This document shows, one piece after another, positions 1 to 6,337 of a stretch of DNA of 8,094 nucleotides. The stretch is from Verrucomicrobiota bacterium (GTDB lineage Bacteria > Verrucomicrobiota > Verrucomicrobiia > Opitutales > Opitutaceae). Below the pieces are notes generated by a model, which made no database searches, was not told the DNA's origin, and was given only the letters and a program-made list of their open reading frames with translations. Position numbers and translations under genes: made by a program. Position 1 is the first letter of the stretch, and each line of letters opens with the position of its first letter. Location of the stretch: the NCBI GenBank assembly GCA_030916665.1, contig JAUPWC010000551.1, positions 1-8,094 of the forward strand, given 5' to 3'.

Positions 1-1592
1 CCTCCTTCGGCGTCATCCTGCTGGCCCTCGACAAGAAGCGGCCGAAGCAGATGAACATCAAGGAACTCCTCGAGTGCTACATCGACCACCGCCGTGATGT
101 GGTCACCCGCCGCACCCAGTTCCGCCTCAATCGCGCCAAGGAGCGCGCCCATATCCTCGAAGGCTACATCATCGCCCTCGATAACCTCGACGACTTCGTC
201 AAAATCATCCGCGCGTCGAAGGACAAGGACGAGGCCAAGCAGCGGTTGATGGCCAAGTATCCGCTCTCCGAGATCCAGACCAATGCCATCCTCGAGCTGC
301 GCCTCTACCAGCTGACCGGCCTGGAGCGCGGCAAGATCGAGGCCGAATACCTTGAGCTCATGAAGCTCATCGAGGAACTCCAGGGCATCCTCGACTCCGA
401 GGTCAAGCTCCTCGCGCTGATCAAGCAGGAGCTGCTCGACCTGAAGGAGAAATACGCCTCCCCGCGCCGCACCGAGGTCGTGGACGACGCCGGCGACCTC
501 CGCATGGAGGACGTCATCCCCAACGAGGGCGCCGTCATCACCGTCTCCCACCTCGGCTTCATCAAGCGCACCCCCGTCGCCGAATACCGCTCCCAGAAGC
601 GCGGCGGCAAGGGCGTCATCGGCGCCGAGACCTACGAGGACGACTTCGTCGAAAATCTCTTCACCGCCTCGACGCACGACTACGTGCTCTTCTTCACCAG
701 CACCGGCCAGTGCCACGCGAAGAAGGTTTACGACATCCCCGAAGGCACCCGCACCGCCAAGGGTAAGTCCGTCGCCTCCTTCCTCCGCCTGACCAACGGC
801 GAGAAACTCGCCGCGCTGCTCTGCGTGAAGGAATTCACGCCCGAGCACTTCGTCGTCATGGCCACCAAGAGCGGCGCCATCAAGAAGACCGCCCTCGCCG
901 AATACGAGGGTGCCACCCGCGAGGGCGGCATCCGCGGCATGAAATTGTCCGAGGGCGACGACATCGTCGGCGCCATCCTCACCAACGGTTCCAACGAGAT
1001 CATCCTCGTCTCCCACCAGGGCCAGGCCGTGCGCTTCTACGAAGGCGCCGCCGAAGCCGACGACGCGACCGAGGGAGCCGAACCCACCGCCGCACCCGCC
1101 GAGGGCGAGGAGGCCGAGGGACCCAAGCTCGGGCTGCGCTCACAAGGCCGCTTCACCGGCGGCGTCACCGGCATGCGCTTCAAGAAGACCGGTGACTATC
1201 TCCAGGCCGTCGAGGTCTGCGACCACGAGGCCCGCCTGCTCGTCGCCCGCGAGGACGGCATCGGCAAGCGCACCCCCTTCGGCGACTACCGCAAGACCCG
1301 TCGCGGCGGCACCGGTGTCATTGCGATTGACCTCCCCGACGACGGCTCCGTTGCCGTGGCCGGTGCACTCAGCGTCAGCGACACCGACGAGGTCATGCTC
1401 CTCACCGCCAAGGGCCAGAGCATCCGCACCCGCGTGAAGGAAATCCGCGAGACCGGCCGCGGCGCCAAGGGCGTGCGCCTCGTCAACCTCGAGGCCGGCG
1501 ACAAGCTCCTCGCCATCGCCAAGGTGGTCGAGTCCGTCGAGGAGGAAGCCGCCAACAGCAACCCGCCGATGGAAACCCCGCCGGCCACGTAG
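1..1592 (+). CDS. gyrA: DNA gyrase subunit A, C-terminal part (5' end outside window)
   Basis: GyrA is the DNA-cleaving and DNA-wrapping subunit of the A2B2 gyrase that introduces negative supercoils. The reading frame is open from base 3, before the first ATG at 51, so this is the last 529 codons of a longer gene. The first residues (SFGVILLALDKKRPKQMNIK) match the end of the breakage-reunion core, followed by the coiled-coil segment (VVTRRTQFRLNRAKERAHIL). The C-terminal beta-pinwheel begins near residue 170. The GyrA box QKRGGKG is at residues 198-204, which separates GyrA from ParC. Later blade repeats include GGIRGMKL, GGVTGMRF, RRGGTGVIAI and GRGAKGVRLV. An Ala/Glu-rich insert of about 28 residues (nt 1041-1124) interrupts the pinwheel, and the tail is acidic. 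The stop is TAG and is followed by an inverted repeat and an intrinsic terminator. Confidence 0.95.
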   Translation, partial: SFGVILLALDKKRPKQMNIKELLECYIDHRRDVVTRRTQFRLNRAKERAHILEGYIIALDNLDDFVKIIRASKDKDEAKQRLMAKYPLSEIQTNAILELRLYQLTGLERGKIEAEYLELMKLIEELQGILDSEVKLLALIKQELLDLKEKYASPRRTEVVDDAGDLRMEDVIPNEGAVITVSHLGFIKRTPVAEYRSQKRGGKGVIGAETYEDDFVENLFTASTHDYVLFFTSTGQCHAKKVYDIPEGTRTAKGKSVASFLRLTNGEKLAALLCVKEFTPEHFVVMATKSGAIKKTALAEYEGATREGGIRGMKLSEGDDIVGAILTNGSNEIILVSHQGQAVRFYEGAAEADDATEGAEPTAAPAEGEEAEGPKLGLRSQGRFTGGVTGMRFKKTGDYLQAVEVCDHEARLLVAREDGIGKRTPFGDYRKTRRGGTGVIAIDLPDDGSVAVAGALSVSDTDEVMLLTAKGQSIRTRVKEIRETGRGAKGVRLVNLEAGDKLLAIAKVVESVEEEAANSNPPMETPPAT

Positions 1593-1597
1593 TTGCA

Positions 1598-1670
1598 GGG
1601 CGGGGTCTCCGAACCCCGCCTCCGTGCGATAACGATGTCACGTTCGCGGCGGGGTTCGGAGACCCCGCCC
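1598..1670. repeat. Perfect 23-bp inverted repeat in the gyrA 3' region
   Basis: Bases 1598-1620 are exactly the reverse complement of 1648-1670, separated by 27 bases. Each arm is itself partly palindromic: GGCGGGGT and ACCCCGCC flank a 6-base CTCCGA loop, so the element can fold as one long hairpin or two short ones. It begins 6 bases after the gyrA stop and ends 10 bases before the terminator stem. The structure resembles a REP-type dispersed repeat; whether it recurs elsewhere in the genome cannot be seen here. It has no T-tract and is not itself a standard terminator. Confidence 0.85.
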
Positions 1671-1679
1671 CACAAGTCC

Positions 1680-1706
1680 AAGGCGCGCCACCGGGCGCGC
1701 CTTTTT
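1680..1706 (+). terminator. Rho-independent terminator of gyrA
   Basis: A perfect 10-bp stem (AAGGCGCGCC, then GGCGCGCCTT) closes on a four-base ACCG loop. Five consecutive T residues (1702-1706) cover the end of the stem and the bases after it. The stem is almost wholly G/C apart from the closing A-T pairs. It lies 88 bases after the gyrA stop and before the EIIA gene, so that gene probably has its own promoter. Confidence 0.85.
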
Positions 1707-1783
1707 CATTTCCGTCACCGTTCCTCATCACTTCCGGCCTTGCGTTCACCGGGCCCGTGAATCTTTTCTTGGACTCTCCGATC

Positions 1784-2263
1784 ATGGCCGCCCGTCTCTC
1801 CAGCTTGCTCGCCCCCGAGCGTATCGTCCTCTCGCTGCAAAGCACCAAGCGCACCGCCGCGCTGCAGGAAACCGCCAAGCTGCTCGAGGCCGACCCCAGC
1901 GTCGTCAACTTCCAGGGTTTCTATAACGAGCTGCTGGCCCGCGAGCGCCTCGACACCACCTGCCTCGGCAACGAGGTCGCCCTGCCCCACGCCCGCACCG
2001 AGCATGTGAAGAAGATCGTGCTGGCCGTCGGCCGCAGCACCGGCGGCGTGCTGTTCGAGAATTCGAACCAGACCGTGAAGCTGATGTTCGTGCTCGGCAC
2101 GCCCAAGAACAACCCGACCGACTACCTGATCCTCGTCGGCGCCCTCTGCCGCCTGATCAAGGACGAGTCCAGCCGCGCCGCCCTCATGGCCGCGCCCACG
2201 CCGGAGGCCTTCATCGCCACGGTCATCGACCTCGAGAACAAGCTCCTCGGCCCGGCAAAGTGA
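1784..2263 (+). CDS. PTS EIIA type-2 (fructose/nitrogen-type) domain protein
   Basis: A 159-residue single-domain protein of the PTS EIIA type-2 family (FruA/MtlA/PtsN-like). These cytoplasmic proteins accept a phosphoryl group on a histidine from HPr and pass it to an EIIB or use it for regulation. The signature GNEVALPHAR contains the predicted phosphohistidine H69, and the following AVGRSTGGVLF and VKLMFVLGTP segments fit the fold. The domain stands alone, with no EIIB or EIIC partner nearby, which favours a PtsN-like regulatory role over sugar uptake. I prefer the ATG at 1784 because the family homology begins soon after it; an in-frame GTG at 1757 would add nine residues. Neither start has a Shine-Dalgarno-like sequence. 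The substrate or regulatory target cannot be told from the sequence. Confidence 0.87.
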   Translation: MAARLSSLLAPERIVLSLQSTKRTAALQETAKLLEADPSVVNFQGFYNELLARERLDTTCLGNEVALPHARTEHVKKIVLAVGRSTGGVLFENSNQTVKLMFVLGTPKNNPTDYLILVGALCRLIKDESSRAALMAAPTPEAFIATVIDLENKLLGPAK

Positions 2264-2285
2264 CGCATCGCCCCGTCCATGCGTC

Positions 2286-2314
2286 ATCCTGAGTCCGCAA
2301 CGCGGACGAAGGAT
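2286..2314. repeat. Hairpin of the CATCCTGAG...GAAGGATC repeat type
   Basis: The segment reads ATCCT-GA-GTCCGC, loop AAC, GCGGAC-GA-AGGAT. This gives stems of 5 and 6 bp separated by a symmetric internal loop of GA opposite GA, which in RNA could form tandem sheared G-A pairs. The consensus TCATCCTGAG...CGAAGGATC resembles a short repeat scattered in many bacterial genomes, an identification made from memory and not checked. It begins 22 bases after the EIIA stop. No T-tract follows, so it is not a classical terminator. Confidence 0.65.
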
Positions 2315-2326
2315 CCAGGTCTGGTA

Positions 2327-2434
2327 TTCCCCTCAGGGGGAACCCGGCCGGCGGACGGGTTGTCCGACGCCCGGAGCCCCTACCCCTCCGGCCTGCCGTC
2401 CGTAGCATTTGGCGAAGGATGGAGACCGGGTTCC
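2327..2434. repeat. Nested palindromes upstream of corA
   Basis: This stretch contains several inverted pairs. TTCCCC-TCAG-GGGGAA forms a hairpin at 2327-2342. GGAACCCGG (2339-2347) pairs with CCGGGTTCC (2426-2434). Between them CGGACGG (2352-2358) pairs with CCGTCCG (2396-2402). The first option competes with the second because they share bases. Together with the hairpin at 2286-2314 it fills most of the 214-base gap between the EIIA gene and corA. It contains no gene that I can support. Confidence 0.5.
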
Positions 2435-2477
2435 ACCTTGCCTCCGTTCCACCCCGCGCCGAACATCGTCGCCGTCC

Positions 2478-3449
2478 ATGATCCACTCCTTCATCTTCAG
2501 CGAAGGCAAACTGGTCGGCCGCGACCTCGAGCTCGAGGCGCTGCGCCTCGTCCACGGCGACAAGGGCCTGATCGTGTGGGTGGATCTCGACAACCCCACC
2601 GACGAGGAGACCAAGGCCGTGCTCGAGGGCCTCTTCCAATTTCACCCGCTCGCCATCGAAGACTGTCTCACGCCCAGCCCGCTGCCCAAGATCGAGGACT
2701 ACGAGGACTACCTCTTCATGGTCACGCACGCCGTGGACTACACGCGCGAGGAGAAGTTCGCCTCCACCGAGCTCGACCTGTTTCTCGGCAAGGAATTCCT
2801 CGTCACCTTCCACCGCACGCCCCTGCGTTCCGTCAACGCGCTGATCGAACGGCTCGCCAAAAACGTCGGCCCGGGCCCGCGCGGCGGTGACCGCCTCGCC
2901 CACTCGCTGCTCGACCTGCTCGTGGACAACTACAGCCCCATGCTCACGGAACTGCATTCCGAGCTGGAGGAGATCGAGGAGTCCGTCCTGCGCAAGGCCT
3001 CCGACCAGCAGCTCGTCAACGAGCTGCTCCAGGTGCGCGGCGATTTCTCGAAGCTCCGCCAGATCCTCCGCCCTCAGCGCGAAATTATCGAGCGCCTCGC
3101 CCGCGGCGACAGCAAGATGATCCGCACCACCCTCCTGCCCTACTACCGCGACCTGCGCGACAATCTCGCCCGCCTCGACGAAACCGTCATCAGCTACCAC
3201 GAGCGCCTGATGCTCGCCTTCGACATCTACCTCAACAAGGCCGCCATCGAGGCCAACGAGGGCATCAAGTTCCTCACCGCCCTCACCGCCATCACCCTGC
3301 CCGTCATGGTCATCGGCACCTGGTATGGCATGAACTTCGACGGCATGCCCGAACTGCGCGGCCGGCACAGCTACTACCTGGCTCTCGGCGTGATGCTCTT
3401 CTTCACGAGCCTCACCTGGTTTTATCTGAAGCGTAAGAAATGGTTCTGA
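2478..3449 (+). CDS. corA: CorA-family magnesium/cobalt transporter
   Basis: CorA is a homopentameric inner-membrane channel for Mg2+ (also Co2+ and Ni2+), gated by Mg2+ binding to its large cytoplasmic domain. The 323-residue product has the usual length. Its soluble N-terminal domain includes HPLAIEDCLTP near residues 56-65, followed by long charged helices (about 140-260). Two C-terminal membrane helices lie at about 265-283 and 298-316. The selectivity motif YGMNFDGMPEL spans 283-293 with GMN at 284-286, and the protein ends in a basic KRKKWF tail, as in the family. The ATG at 2478 is chosen because homology begins there; an upstream in-frame ATG at 2409 would add 23 residues encoded by repeat-like DNA. 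No Shine-Dalgarno-like sequence precedes it. Confidence 0.95.
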   Translation: MIHSFIFSEGKLVGRDLELEALRLVHGDKGLIVWVDLDNPTDEETKAVLEGLFQFHPLAIEDCLTPSPLPKIEDYEDYLFMVTHAVDYTREEKFASTELDLFLGKEFLVTFHRTPLRSVNALIERLAKNVGPGPRGGDRLAHSLLDLLVDNYSPMLTELHSELEEIEESVLRKASDQQLVNELLQVRGDFSKLRQILRPQREIIERLARGDSKMIRTTLLPYYRDLRDNLARLDETVISYHERLMLAFDIYLNKAAIEANEGIKFLTALTAITLPVMVIGTWYGMNFDGMPELRGRHSYYLALGVMLFFTSLTWFYLKRKKWF

Positions 3450-3557
3450 ACTGAACCTCCCGGCGCCGCCTGCCTGCTTGCCTCCCGCGCCCGTCGGTTG
3501 ATCCTCGCGGCATGCACCGCCCCGGGCGCACCGCCGCCTCCCCGACCTGAGACCGCC

Positions 3558-4772
3558 ATGAAGGAACTCCTCCGCGACTTCCGCATCCGGCGCCTGCTGC
3601 TCGCCAACATCACGGGCTCGATCGGCGCGGGCGTGACGATCTTCGCCGTGCCGTGGCTGCTCGTGCAGCAGCCCGGCGGCACCACCACCTACGGCACCGT
3701 CACGCTGGTCACGACCATCGTGCTGTTCCTCTTCATGCCCTACTACGGCGTATGGGTGGACCGGCATTCGCGCAAGACGATGCTGCTCGGCAGCGAGCTG
3801 TTCGGGTTCGCCGCCACGGCCGTCATGGCGGCGGTCTGCCTCCTCCAGGGCGGCTACGGCCCCGCCTCGCTGGCCGCGGTTTATTTCTGCGGCATGCTCT
3901 ACTACACGCTGCACTACCCCGCAAAATACGCCTTCCTCCAGCAGGTCATCGACAAGTCCCAGTATCAGTCGCTCACGGGCCTCATGGAGGTGCAGGGCCA
4001 GACCGCCATGATGATCGCCGGCGGCCTGGGACCCGTCCTCGTCGAGCACTTCAGCCTGGGCGTGATCCTGGGGCTCAACGCCACGACTTATCTCTTCAGT
4101 TTCTCGATTCAGTCCACCATCCCCTACCGCAGCACGCATCTGGACGACACTGCCGCCGCGCCGCGCCTGTCCGCGTGGCGTTCCATCGCCGAAGGCTGGC
4201 GCTGGCTTCGCGAACGCCCGCAGCTCACGGTGTTTTTCGCCGCCTCGCTCATGCCCTTCATCACCGTGATGGTCGGCAACTACCTGTTTCCGATCTATGT
4301 CGCGCAGACGCTCGGTGCCGACGCCTGGGTCTTCGGCGCCGGCGAAATCGTGTTCGCCGTGGGGGCCATCCTCGCTGGACTCAGCCTGCCGCGCCTGATC
4401 GCCGCCCACTCCGCCGGCCGCACCGTGCCGGTCACGATGGGGCTGTTCGCCCTGGGCGCGGCGGTGCTGGTGCTGTTCCCCAGCATCCCGCTGTATCTCG
4501 TCGCCGCGGTCCTGCTCGGCTACGGCAACGCCGGCAGCCGCGTCGCCCGCAGCGCCGCCCTGCTCCATCTCGTGGACAACAAGGTCATGGGCCGCGTGGG
4601 TTCCTTCTTCCACGCCTACGACCGCGTGCTGCGCACCGTGCTCACCTCGGCCGTCATCGCCATCGTCGCCACCGGCGGCGCGCGCCCGGCCTTCGCCCTG
4701 TTGTTGGGCCTCGTGCTCATCAGTCTCGTCGCCGTGCTCCGCAGCCGCTCCGGGCTGACGGTCGGGGCCTGA
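3558..4772 (+). CDS. Major facilitator superfamily transporter (MFS_3/EntS-like)
   Basis: A 404-residue integral membrane protein with about twelve hydrophobic segments (roughly 14-37, 46-68, 75-97, 102-120, 147-165, 167-187, 225-247, 258-280, 289-308, 311-329, 355-372, 377-394). The conserved MFS loop 2-3 motif appears as GVWVDRHSRK at 64-73. A cytoplasmic linker around 190-222, with EGWRWLRERPQL, separates the two six-helix halves, a pattern common in the MFS_3 exporter group. The substrate cannot be inferred; efflux is only a family-level guess. The ATG at 3558 gives a normal amphipathic N terminus (MKELLRDFRIRRLLLAN); an in-frame TTG at 3498 would add an unlikely proline-rich leader. The 108-base gap after corA shows no terminator or other element. 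The next gene begins 42 bases downstream, so cotranscription is plausible. Confidence 0.9.
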   Translation: MKELLRDFRIRRLLLANITGSIGAGVTIFAVPWLLVQQPGGTTTYGTVTLVTTIVLFLFMPYYGVWVDRHSRKTMLLGSELFGFAATAVMAAVCLLQGGYGPASLAAVYFCGMLYYTLHYPAKYAFLQQVIDKSQYQSLTGLMEVQGQTAMMIAGGLGPVLVEHFSLGVILGLNATTYLFSFSIQSTIPYRSTHLDDTAAAPRLSAWRSIAEGWRWLRERPQLTVFFAASLMPFITVMVGNYLFPIYVAQTLGADAWVFGAGEIVFAVGAILAGLSLPRLIAAHSAGRTVPVTMGLFALGAAVLVLFPSIPLYLVAAVLLGYGNAGSRVARSAALLHLVDNKVMGRVGSFFHAYDRVLRTVLTSAVIAIVATGGARPAFALLLGLVLISLVAVLRSRSGLTVGA

Positions 4773-4814
4773 TCCGGCATTGCCGCGCAACCGCGGCTCC
4801 GCCAGCTTCGCCGC

Positions 4815-5585
4815 ATGTCGCCACCTCCGCGCTTCAACGTCCTCGGCATCGGCGTGTCCGCCCTGTCGCTGCCGGAAGCGCGCGACCGGGTGCTGGCCGC
4901 CCGCGGACAAAAGCGGCTCGGCTACATCTGCTGCGCGACCGCCTACAACGCCAACCTCGCGCGCTCCCAACCGGCGCTCCGGGGCCACTACAACCGCTCG
5001 CTGCTCACCACGCCCGACGGGATGCCGCTCGTCTGGCTCGGCCGCTGGCACGGCCACAGGCACATCACCCGCGTCTATGGACCCGACCTCATGGAGGCTG
5101 TCTGCGACGCCGGCCGGGCGGCCGGACTCAGACATTTTTTCTACGGCGGCGACCACGGTGTGGCCGAGGCGCTGATGGCGCGTCTTGGCGAACGTTTCCC
5201 CGGCCTGCAGGTCGTCGGCACCTTCACGCCCCCCTTCCGCGAACTTGACCCCGCCGAACTCGCCGACCTGCGTGCCCGGGTCGCCGTCGCCCAGCCCGAT
5301 GTGATCTGGGTCGGATTGAGTTCACCCAAGCAGGAGCATTTCATGGCCACACACGCTCCGGCGCTCGACGCCGGCGTCATGATCGGCGTTGGCGCCGCCT
5401 TTGATTTCCTCTCCGGCCGAGTGCGGCAGGCACCCCGCTGGATGCAGCGCAGCGGCCTCGAGTGGCTGCACCGCCTCGCCACCGAACCCCGCCGGCTCTG
5501 GCGGCGCTATCTGGTCCACAATCCAATATTCGTATTACGAACATTGGCCCAGCTCACCGGCCTGAAGCGCTACCCGCTCGATTAA
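4815..5585 (+). CDS. WecG/TagA/CpsF family (GT26) glycosyltransferase
   Basis: A 256-residue GT26 glycosyltransferase. Characterised members transfer ManNAcA (WecG) or ManNAc (TagA) from a UDP-sugar to an undecaprenyl-linked GlcNAc lipid at the inner face of the membrane, in enterobacterial common antigen, teichoic acid or exopolysaccharide synthesis. Diagnostic segments are LLTTPDGMPLVW (63-74, with D68 at the proposed catalytic Asp position), RVYGPDLM (86-93), FFYGG (108-112), WVGLSSPKQEHF (165-176) and IGVGAAFDFLSGRVRQAPRW (190-209). The Arg-rich C-terminal appendage (EWLHRLATEPRRLWRRYLVHNPIF) matches the part used for membrane contact in TagA. The exact sugar is not predictable, and no other glycan gene is in the window. 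The stop TAA overlaps the opposing exonuclease stop. Confidence 0.93.
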   Translation: MSPPPRFNVLGIGVSALSLPEARDRVLAARGQKRLGYICCATAYNANLARSQPALRGHYNRSLLTTPDGMPLVWLGRWHGHRHITRVYGPDLMEAVCDAGRAAGLRHFFYGGDHGVAEALMARLGERFPGLQVVGTFTPPFRELDPAELADLRARVAVAQPDVIWVGLSSPKQEHFMATHAPALDAGVMIGVGAAFDFLSGRVRQAPRWMQRSGLEWLHRLATEPRRLWRRYLVHNPIFVLRTLAQLTGLKRYPLD

Positions 5586-6253
5586 AACAGGTCGCCTTGC
5601 TGCAGGGCCTCCCGCTTCTCGCCGTCCACCGTGCTCATCTGCAACAGCCACGGGATGGTCGCGGTCGCGAGCTCCGGACGATTCAACAGGTCCAGCAGCA
5701 GCAGCGAACCCGCGAGGGCATCGTAAAGCGCGGCGTGATAGCGGCGGCGCTCAGGCGGACAATGCCGCCGCGCCACGATCTCGAGCTCCGCTTGCAGGCC
5801 GGCGCGCACCACCAAGTCCTCGAGCCGGAACGATCCGGTCTGCGGAAACAACTGCGGGTAGAGCCGACCGGTGTCGATCCAAGGGCCCCACTCGGTCGAT
5901 ATTTTACCGGGACGCGCGAAGTCCGGCACCTCGCGCGGATACGGCCAGACCTTGCGCAGCAGCGAATTCTCGGCCGGCGCGAAATGCGCCGCCAGCGGTC
6001 CGGTCGCGCGCAGGCCGGCAAAGCGCTCCCACTCCGCCGCAAAATACTCCTGTGAGGTCAGTCCATCGGCACTCAGTCCGTGGACCTTGGTGTCATCCGC
6101 GCTGACCCGCCCGGTCGGTCGGCACAGCCGGGTGTGCGTCTCCGCGATGGCGCCATTCCGCAGTGTCACCACCCCGAACTCCAGGATGCCCGAGGTCGCG
6201 TTGCCCTCGAAGTCGATGAAATGAATCGGCGTGTCTGTCCAAGTTTGGCCCAC
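5582..6253 (-). CDS. DnaQ-like (DEDDh) 3'-5' exonuclease domain protein
   Basis: The product resembles the RNase H-fold exonuclease family of DnaQ/RNase T, which remove 3' nucleotides with two metal ions. From the assumed GTG at 6253 it has 223 residues. The Exo I motif is FIDFEGN (D14, E16), HGLSADG lies at 59-65, and Exo III is YHAALYDA (H173, D178), giving the DEDDh histidine. The Exo II region reads AAHFAPAENSLL (88-99), with Glu/Asn where Asp is usual. The start is uncertain. No ATG lies in frame between the conserved core and a point far inside hisN. The GTG at 6253 falls within a repeat arm, while ATT (6226) or ACG (6232) would start right before the homology. A much longer in-frame extension upstream is only the antisense of hisN. 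Cellular substrate is unknown. Confidence 0.75.
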   Translation of the reverse strand: MGQTWTDTPIHFIDFEGNATSGILEFGVVTLRNGAIAETHTRLCRPTGRVSADDTKVHGLSADGLTSQEYFAAEWERFAGLRATGPLAAHFAPAENSLLRKVWPYPREVPDFARPGKISTEWGPWIDTGRLYPQLFPQTGSFRLEDLVVRAGLQAELEIVARRHCPPERRRYHAALYDALAGSLLLLDLLNRPELATATIPWLLQMSTVDGEKREALQQGDLF

Positions 6254-6326
6254 GGAACACACGGAACACACAGAACCGGCCGGACCCCAGACTTTTTTCC
6301 GTGTCTTCCGTGTGTTCCGTGGGCCA
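6246..6326. repeat. Inverted pair of 9-base tandem repeats between the exonuclease and hisN
   Basis: Bases 6246-6271 and 6301-6326 are inverted copies, 25 of 26 positions matching, separated by 29 bases. Each arm is built of 9-base direct units: CACGGAACA occurs at 6251-6259 and 6260-6268 and continues imperfectly, and the opposite arm carries the same units in reverse. The spacer contains CCGGCCGG and a run of six T (6293-6298). The element fills nearly all of the divergent intergenic region, ending 11 bases before the hisN ATG and overlapping the putative exonuclease GTG start. Any promoter for either gene must lie in or next to it. Confidence 0.85.
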
Positions 6327-6337
6327 TATCTCAACGC

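Noticed and set aside
4783..4796. Short CCGCG/CGCGG palindrome between the MFS and GT26 genes
   Set aside because: A 5-bp stem in GC-rich DNA is expected by chance and has no T-tract.
2223..5156. Open reading frame of 977 codons on the minus strand
   Set aside because: It runs antisense to three clear plus-strand genes (corA, MFS, GT26) that lie in the same phase, so high-GC codon bias keeps the opposite frame free of stops. Its low-complexity Glu/Gly/His/Arg composition fits a shadow.
3653..5248. 531-codon plus-strand open frame overlapping the MFS and glycosyltransferase genes
   Set aside because: It lies in another frame across both genes and is Arg/His/Pro-rich without recognisable domains, typical of a GC-rich shadow.
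6251..6268. Possible CRISPR repeats or operator array
   Set aside because: The units are 9 bases, directly adjacent with no unique spacers, and mirrored in the second arm; this is a palindromic repeat element, not CRISPR.
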